In this document: positions 39,701 to 48,700 of the stretch, piece by piece
Position numbering within the stretch: the first letter of the stretch is position 1
How the letters are laid out: every line of letters starts with the position of its first letter
NCBI GenBank assembly: GCA_019925095.2
Contig: CM034388.1
Coordinates: 3,521,501-3,585,500 of the forward strand
DNA: 64,000 bases
Origin: Dendrolimus kikuchii
Taxonomy: Eukaryota; Arthropoda; Insecta; Lepidoptera; Lasiocampidae
Direction of reading: 5' to 3'
Notes under the pieces: model-generated
What the model was told of the DNA's origin: nothing
Databases searched by the model: none
What the model saw: the letters and a program-made list of their open reading frames with translations, nothing else
Translations under genes and position numbers: made by a program

Positions 39701-42700
39701 AAATAACCCCAAAACCTAAAATAAAGAAAACATCATATTTATTAGGTTTATCTACAAAATTATAATAAATACAAATCATCTTTTGTCCTTCAAAATAAAG
39801 GCCAAGTACCTTTTGTTTGTTCAAAATTTCAAACAAAAAACAGAACGCCCTTGTCTACAATTTGAAAAATTAAAAATAATTACGTATTATAATAAATAAT
39901 AAAAAAACTCTTGTATTAATTGTACTAATAAATTTCAAAAATAATAAAAACATACATACCTAACTTCACGCCAGTTCCCTTGCGGGGTAGGCAAAATTAC
40001 ATACAATTTTTCTATGCATAAAATTAACATTTTAAGTGAGTTTTTCGTCTAATCTCTTTATGATGATAAAATTAAACTATTTAATGCAAACCTATTTTTT
40101 ACTTTATTTTAAAATAACATGTTTTCGAAATTCGAACAATATTTTAGTTTTAATTAAAAAAAAATAAAGTTTTAATTTTCAGTTTCATTTTCATTTGGGA
40201 CTGGTTTGGCCTTTTTAATTTTTTTTTTTATTGCAGTAGTTCAGCGCAGACAGGCAGACGGCCCACTGGATGGAAAGCGGTTACCATCGCCTATGGACAT
40301 TTGCAACACCAAAGGTGCTACAAATGCGCTGCTGCACTCTTAAGTGAGTCTGGAACCTGGTCACTAACGCCGGAACACTGAAAGTTGTTATGGCGGCATG
40401 CTCTAGACCAGGGGTGGTAGCCATCCAGTCGGGCAAATGCCCTACCACCTGGCAAACCACCTAGCCTAAAAATATATAAGAATTCTATTCTATTAATAAA
40501 TAAAATGAAATAGAGATTGGCAATTACAGTGTAAACTCCATGTAACGTCACTAGATTTAACAACAAACTCCCTTAAGCGTCGAAATCGCTTGGCTTTGGT
40601 TGCTTTATCTTGTCTTCCATACTATGGTACACGCTATATAGCATTACACCCACTCTCAATAATGACAACAATTAAGTATTAAAAAGTACCTTTTAAAATG
40701 CCAAATTTAGTAAAAACTGCGCAGCTGTGTAAATCCTTTTGTCGCTTTATTATCCTAGCCCGTAATAAGCTCGACTGTCGGCATCATACATACCGAAATT
40801 TCTAAGTACTTCCTTTAGCACGAAGATGCCTCAATATCGCAAGATATGAATAAAATAAGTAAAAAATACAACTAAATTACCGGTGCAGCAAAAGACGTCA
40901 GACAAAAATAACATACTTCTCTCCATTTAACGACAACTCTCTATAACGCCATATAATACAAAGTCCCTTCAGGGTCGTTATATAGTGTTAACGCTGTATA
41001 TCAACTAAGATACTTTTCTTATCATTTTACAAAAGTCACAGCCTTATAGATTTTGTATGAGCGTATCTATTTATGACGTCATAAGTAGGTATGTACAAGT
41101 AAAATGAGTCAAATAAATAGTGACGTAGTGGTAATAGAAAAGTAACTAAAATTGTCGTTATCATGTTATTTTAACGTTTATTCCTTCATATACAGAATCA
41201 ATATTATAATTCATTGTAACACGTGTCCGCGACCCTATTGTCTGTGATTTAAAAATAAATGTCAAAATTCAAGCGAAAACTTTTTATTATATTATCAGCG
41301 ACAAGGCTGCCCATTGTACTATATTCCTATATGCTTTTGATATACAATAAAAGGCGCGTTCCTTTAGTACCACAACGACCAATATGCTCCGTCTGCCGTT
41401 CCACAAAGCGACCGCGGTCGTTACGGTGGTGGCGTAACCGTCACTAATGACGTCATGATTTTCGCTCACGCAGCGCTCACAACGCCCCATGTCAAGAGGT
41501 GGGTCGAATAACCGTTCGACTTGACAAAAAAGAAAAATCACGATCCTGAACGTGATCGTTGTGAGTCTCTTGTGGAACGTAGCGATACAGTTATTTGTCT
41601 ATCTCACCTGGCCGCATATTCAGCTTCTCCCACAGCAGAAAATCGAGTGGTGTGAATACAAATGCAGTCACTGAGAGTATCACTAGCACCACGCCCCAGA
41701 CACACTGGCCGATTGTTCCTGTAACAAATAACACGGGAGATGTAATTCACGCCATTCCTGCTTTCAAAGTCTTTATAAGTTAGTAGGTAAATGTGAATGT
41801 TAATAATAAACAAGTCTTTACTGCAGAAAAGTCAGATACGGTAAGTAATGATGAAGTCCCTATTCCCGAACTAGACATTAATGAATTAAGGCCGTATTTT
41901 GGAAATCAGTGCCCACTCACATTTATAATTTTATCTTCTTCTTTAAGTACACGGTATAAAACAAAGTCGCTTTATGCGTCTGTCTATATATCCGGTAACT
42001 CCATCTAAATCATGCAACAGATTTTTAAGCGCTTCACGATCGGTTAAATAATTTTATACTGAAGGTTTATATTGTTACGAGTTGCAGGACTCGAATTAAA
42101 ATGCCGTTGGAATGATTAAATAGTTTATTAGAACTATACAAACACGTATAACACAGGTACAAATATAACAACACGTGCAAAGTCCGTCACTAACTATATT
42201 GCCGTATGTACACACGTCTTGCTTCGCTTGTGGTTATGGCTCGACTGCCTCATCTCTCAATTAGGGCATTGTTTTCTACTGTACAAATGCAATATGTGTA
42301 CTCGGCCGCGTGGACCGAATTTCCTAGAATCACACCTGGCTAATGAGTACCATAAAAGATTACAATACACAATGGGCTGTTTTTCTAATCACAAATTTAA
42401 ACAAAAGAAGTCCAAATGCCGAAAAGGTAATAAAATGTGTTTACAGGGCTGCAGGTATGAATTTGTCTTTATCGGCACCTAGGTCGTAACAATATGTACA
42501 AAAAACCAAATTAAGTTTTTATGTAAGTAGAATAAACAAAAATTAGTTACCGAGTCGCCGAAGCGCGCCTAAATAAAAAATTAATGCAATATAATCAATG
42601 CATGCAATCATCAATCAATGCAATATAATAAGTGTAGGTACTCTACTAAATACAAAGCAGCAGCAGAGTGTCTATCTATGTCTAATATTACCTGGTTCAT

Positions 42701-45700
42701 TAAAGAAACTAAACTAAAATGGCGGCGCTAATCATGCTCTCTTGCTCGCATACTAATGCCGTGTATACTTACTCTCGATCGTAACGTAAGCAAAACAATA
42801 ATTAGTAAAAACATCATTGTAACAGTTATCTATGTTCTACTGGAATTTTGATGGATCTATTACTTGTATAAGTAGGCAAGTATGCAAGTAATCTTCCAAA
42901 CAAGTAGCTGAGGTAGGTGTAGGTAGATACCGTATATGCATTTAGGTGTTTTTGGCGGGAACTGAAAGGAGATGTTGTGCTGTGCAGTTTTATTTTCTAA
43001 AAATGTGTAAATTTACTCTAAAATGAACAATAGTTGTAGGATATTGCCAGTTTTTGAGTAGTAATTATGTGTTTTGTACGAAATGTGAACTGTATAGTCA
43101 AATGTGGCCTTTTGAGTTGTCACAAGAACTCTGATGAATGGCACTAGCTGATTACCTACAGTTCAGCTGTGCTACACATAGGCTTAAGAAAATGAAGAAA
43201 CTATATTGTAAACTAAGATCTGGCTTAAAGGCCTAGCTGCCAAGCCATAAACCTAAATAAATAAATATATGCATTTACGACTTTGGTCACCTATTTGATT
43301 TAATTGTGAATAGTTTTGACAGGGATGTACGTAAGTATCATCAGAATCGGTTTAGGTGGTTGTAACGGAAAGGCGCTTTAAAACCATGTTAAATATTATG
43401 CAACATTATGCATTTTTACGATTTAGACCTCTAATGTAGGCTGAGTTCGTTTCTAAGTGAGTATTTACGTTAAAAAGTTTTACAAATATTAGATTTGGGT
43501 GTCTACCGTTACTTCATTCAAGCAAACACGTAATATTTTGAAGCCGAAGTACTATTTAAAATAAAAACAACACGGGTCTTGCTGTTTCATATTAATTTGA
43601 TAAAAAAATAGAACAGAATTCTTTTTTTGTTGACTGTAATGTCTGTCAATGCAAGTACAAGCGGCCATTTTAGATTCGTAATTTAAGCGTGCGTGTGCGA
43701 GAGTGAGTGTAAGTGTGAGTGTGTGTTTCATATTTTTCTTAGTATAAATAATTATAATCTGTAAATTACTTGTATGCTGAGGTTTATCTAAGGTGTAGGG
43801 TCATACCTAATTTTTATTTTTTCGCGAATTCACTACACTATTGCATAAGGGAAAGAATTTCTTTACAAATTTGAAAAGGAGCTAATTAGGAATTTCAATT
43901 TAAGACTAATTTAAGTTTAAAAAATATGTTATTAAATTATAAGAAGTTTTTTTTATTGCAGGAGATCAGCAGACAAGCAGACGGCCCACTTGATGAAAAG
44001 CGGTTACCATCGCCTATGGACATTTGCAACAGCAAAGTTGCTACAAATGCGTTGCTGCTTTCTTAAGGGAAACTGGAACCTGGTCACTAATGCCGGAACA
44101 CAACTCAAGGTTGTTATGGCGACATACTTTAGACCAGGGCTACACAAGCTACACTATATAAACGATGGAGAACATGATGATTTTTTTTTAGATGTCTTGA
44201 TTTGATAGTTCGGGATTTACGTAAAGACCTCTGGGCCGGTTTTGATGCGGTTTTCGTTGATTGGCAGCAAAATCTTAGACTTAAAATTTGCGTTACTTTT
44301 TATCCGGGAATCTCGCGGAATTTTTTCTGGGAATGATCTAAAATGGCCAGACTGAAATTTTTTCTGGAAATTTTATGTAAATTTCCCTGGAGTAGTCAAG
44401 TTGTTCGGGTGCATAAAAATTGTGTTATTCCGATACAGTTTTTACTAAAATGATAGCTTACATTCTTTTTTAAATACTACGATAAAGTATCGTGTGACAA
44501 AATGTCGCGGGAATTTCGAATCAAGCGTGGACGAAGTCGCGGACATATCCTAGTTTTGTATAAAAATAAAAATGGACTGGTGGCGCCATCTGTGATTGCA
44601 GAGTGTGCAACTATGTACGTTTTCTTCCGGGCGATTGTCATAACAGTTCTTTTCTATAGGTAGTAACGACAGCGGCATAAAATATTCGCTGACAAATGCC
44701 ATCTGTATACAAGCCAATAGTATCTGAAAAAAATGGCTATGACATACGTATACGTATTACGTAGACAGACTTTAGGAATAACCCTAATGGTGGAAGACTG
44801 AAGAGCGAAATGAATGGAAAGGGAAAATCTTCCACAGAGTCTATTGTCGTGCCTCCCATAAAAAACCTTATCTATTTCAATCCCAAATCCGATATCCCAA
44901 TTTAAGCATTTTCAAAATTGTATCAAAACATAGTATTTAGTTTATTATGATTTTGATGCTTATTCACGAATAAGCATCAAAATCGTAATAGATATAAAGA
45001 TATGCGACCAAAAGGCTGGTAAGCATTGCTATTCAGCGTGGTAACGCCGCCAGCCTTTTGGGAACGTTCCCGGTAAATGACAGTGGTTTGGGACCAATAT
45101 TTTATCTATAATTTTGCTCTCCTTTTTTTTATTTAGTTTTAGTATTTAATTTTAGGTTTCTATTTTATAGTTTAGTTTAATTTTTAAAATAATTTTGGTT
45201 GTTACAATAAATGATTATATTAAGATATTAGTACAAAAAAGAAAATAAAAATAAATAATGGCGGCCATATTCATTTCCCTAGAAAAGAAAATAAAAATAT
45301 AGAAAAGAAAACAATAAAAAGATATAAAGAAGCTCTGCCCTGTATCACGACTGAAGAGGCGGCGATTATAAAAAAAAACCCATATCACATCCATTCTATA
45401 CCGTTACTCCTGTTTGATCCCTCTATCCCATCAGTGGCTTAGTTTGCCTTAGACGGGCTCTATATCAACATATATTGGGAGACCCATCGAGAGGGTAAAG
45501 TTTTTTATTAAAAAAAATACAAGAAATGCTCTTATTTCATTAAAATTATACCTATATATTGATTATAAGTCATTCCTTATACTGAATACTCCTAGAAGCT
45601 AAGTTAGACAAACAATTCAAATCAAAGATACAATTTTCTCGCCCCATTTTTCGGCAAATTTATTTATTAAATCTTCTATAGCTGAAGACGATTTCAGTTT

Positions 45701-48700
45701 TTGTAGATTTCTGCCTCTATAGACAATAATTACAAGTCTGATAGCCGTTCCTGTTGACGCAGTAGTTATTCTCACTAATGTTATTAATATATAAATTTTG
45801 GATAAAATTTTGTTTACACACTTTCGGGGCCCCTGTAGCCTGGGGGGCCCGTATCATTGATATGGCTGATACGGCGGTAGCTACGCCCCTGTATCTCATC
45901 CTCTTTGTCCCATCCTAAGTCTTGGCAACGCGTTGCAAACGCGTATAGGCGACGGTAACCACTTTCCATGAGCTGGGCCGTCTGAGTGCTGGACAGATTC
46001 GCAATAAAAAAAACTTAAATGGAGCAGTCATGATAGATGCATTAGGCAGAATACTTTTGAACAAGCTGTGCCGCGACTTCATCCGCGTGGGTTTTTTTTC
46101 GCGGAACCCTAAAAAAAGTAGCTTGAGTTACTTATTATAACATCAGCTATCTGCCAGTGACAGTTCTGTCAAAATCAGTCCAGCCGTTTTAAAGATTAGC
46201 CGAAACATCAAAACAGAGAGACAGATAACATTTTTAAAAATCGATTTTTGATATAAGTGCTGTATATACTTTTATATGCATTTAGTCAAAACATAAAAGC
46301 TGTTATTTTGACACTTCAATTTTATTTATCTGTATAGTCATAGATTAATTTTGGTAATCTGTCGGTGTTTAAATAAAAAACTTGTCAAGGCTAAAAGCCT
46401 TCTTGAACTTAACCTAAAAAACGTTATTTTCGATATTTTGAAAATTTATGTTACTGACCTTTCCTCCTTCCTTGAATTGATTTTTATTTTATAGGCTTTA
46501 GAATTTTATGGTTTTATTTGTATGTTATATGAAGCCTTGAACCGCCGCAGATCTTTCAAATGCTTATATTTGCTCGTGCGTAATTTTACGATTGTTGTAT
46601 GTGCCGAGTATTTATGCTTGGTTACAACTTCCTCTTCATCTTTTTAGGGTTCAGTAACAGTTTTGGGAAAACGGAACCCTTATAAAATCGTTATGACCGT
46701 ACCTCTGTTTTTTTTTTTGCAGGAGTGCAGCAGACAGGCGGGCGGTCCACTTTATAGAAAGCGGTTACCATCGCCTATAGACATTTACAACACCAAAAGT
46801 GGTACAAATGCGCTGCTGCTCTCTTAAGGGAGACTGGAACCTGGTCACTAATGCCGGAACACAATTCTAGGTTGTTATGGCGACATGCTTTAGATCAGGT
46901 GTGGTAGCCATCCAGTCGGGCATATGCCCTACCACCTGGCAAACCTGTCTATTTGTTTTGTTAGTCTTTGAAGGGTTTTAATGCTTGCAATATACTATAT
47001 ACCGCTCACCGGAACGTATCAGTGTCGCATGTGACAAATGGCATTAGTGACATTGGCGCCACCAAACCAACTGTTGCAAACTTAAAAAATCGACTATGGA
47101 GCGAGCGGTGAGTTTATCAAATAATTTAATTAACTAACTAACTGCTGCGGCTCAACGACCCAAAATGAGTCCTAGCTTCCGAAATGAGAATACTCCACTC
47201 CTTCCTGTTCAGCGCTGTCAACTGCCAGTCATCGGCATGAAGCTCGCGCAGATCAGCCTCCATTACGTTGCTCGAACGATATCTGGGCCGACCAACTGGT
47301 CGCCGTCTCGTTGGTCCGCCCAGATAGCCTCTTTTCACCGCGCGATCCTCCCCCATTCTTGTAGGTGGCCAAGCCAGCGCAAGCGATGTGCCTTTCTCTC
47401 GCCTATTATATTGGGCCCATCCACCAGTTCTTCGATTTCGGCATTTTTTCGGATCCGCCAGATACCATCGCTTCCCCGTGTCGGATCCAGGATCTTTCTT
47501 TCATACATACATACATAACTTCACGCCAGTTCCCTTGCGGGGTAGGCACGGACAACAGAGCGCCATTTAGGCTTATTCTTACACACCTCACTTGCTTCTT
47601 TGACATTCATAACTCTTGTCATGCACGCTCGTCTGTTCTTAAGGCTCCTGACATCACCTTCTGCTAGTACACGATCAGTTTGATCATGGAAGGTGTATCG
47701 TGGCCTTCCACGACTTCTGCATCCATCCACTTTTGCATTGTATATCTGTTTAGTCATTCTTTCATCATGCATTCTTTCCACATGCCCGAACCACCGGAGC
47801 ATTCCTTTCCTTACCTTCACCCCGACATCTTTCTTTCAAATAATTTAATTGCAAGCCTAATTTATTATCAATATTTACGTGCTATTCCGCAGTCTTATTG
47901 ATTTTTCTTTAGAAATTACTTACTGAATCTCTACTAATAATATGCCGCTACACGAGGATGTAGTGAAATTGTGATAAAATTAGCTTCGAGATGTTTTTGT
48001 GTTTCTGGTAGTGTACTGTCGACAGATTTTTTTTTATTTAAGGCAATAAGATTTTCACTTTTAAATTCGTGTGAAAGAGAGAGTGTCCTCCCCCCTGTAA
48101 CTTTCAAGTTATACAGTAAAAAATACCGAAACAATTCAACATGATATATCTTTAGTAGGTACTTTTTTTATTTTGATAAATTCTTATCGTGGGGACCACA
48201 GGTGCAAGAGGTCAGTCGGAAAGTGTTTGCGGCGGCTGCTAGTTTGAGGCGCTTACGCAACTTTTTACCGTTTACCACCAAGATCTCACTTGCTCAGTCT
48301 CTTCTCCTTCCCATCCTCGACTACGCTGATGTCAGCTATCTTGACCTCGCAGAATATCAACTTGATAAACTTGAGCGGCTTCAAAACCTTTGCATTCGTT
48401 TCATATTTGGGCTACGCAAATATGATCATATATCTGAATTTCGCATTAAACTCAAGTGGCTTCCCATCCGCCTTCGCCGGAATGCGCATATCCTGTCTCT
48501 TCTTCATAACATTTTGTTTAATCCCAAGTCCCCTCATTATCTCAAGGAACGCTTTCAGTTCCTTAATTACAGTGATTCGAGATTCTTTAGATTGTCAGAG
48601 AATTTGAAACTGAAAACGCCTGTCAACAGAACCAGTTTTTACAACAAGTCTTTTATCGTCCAGGCCATTCAACTCTGGAATGCACTACCACTAAACATCA

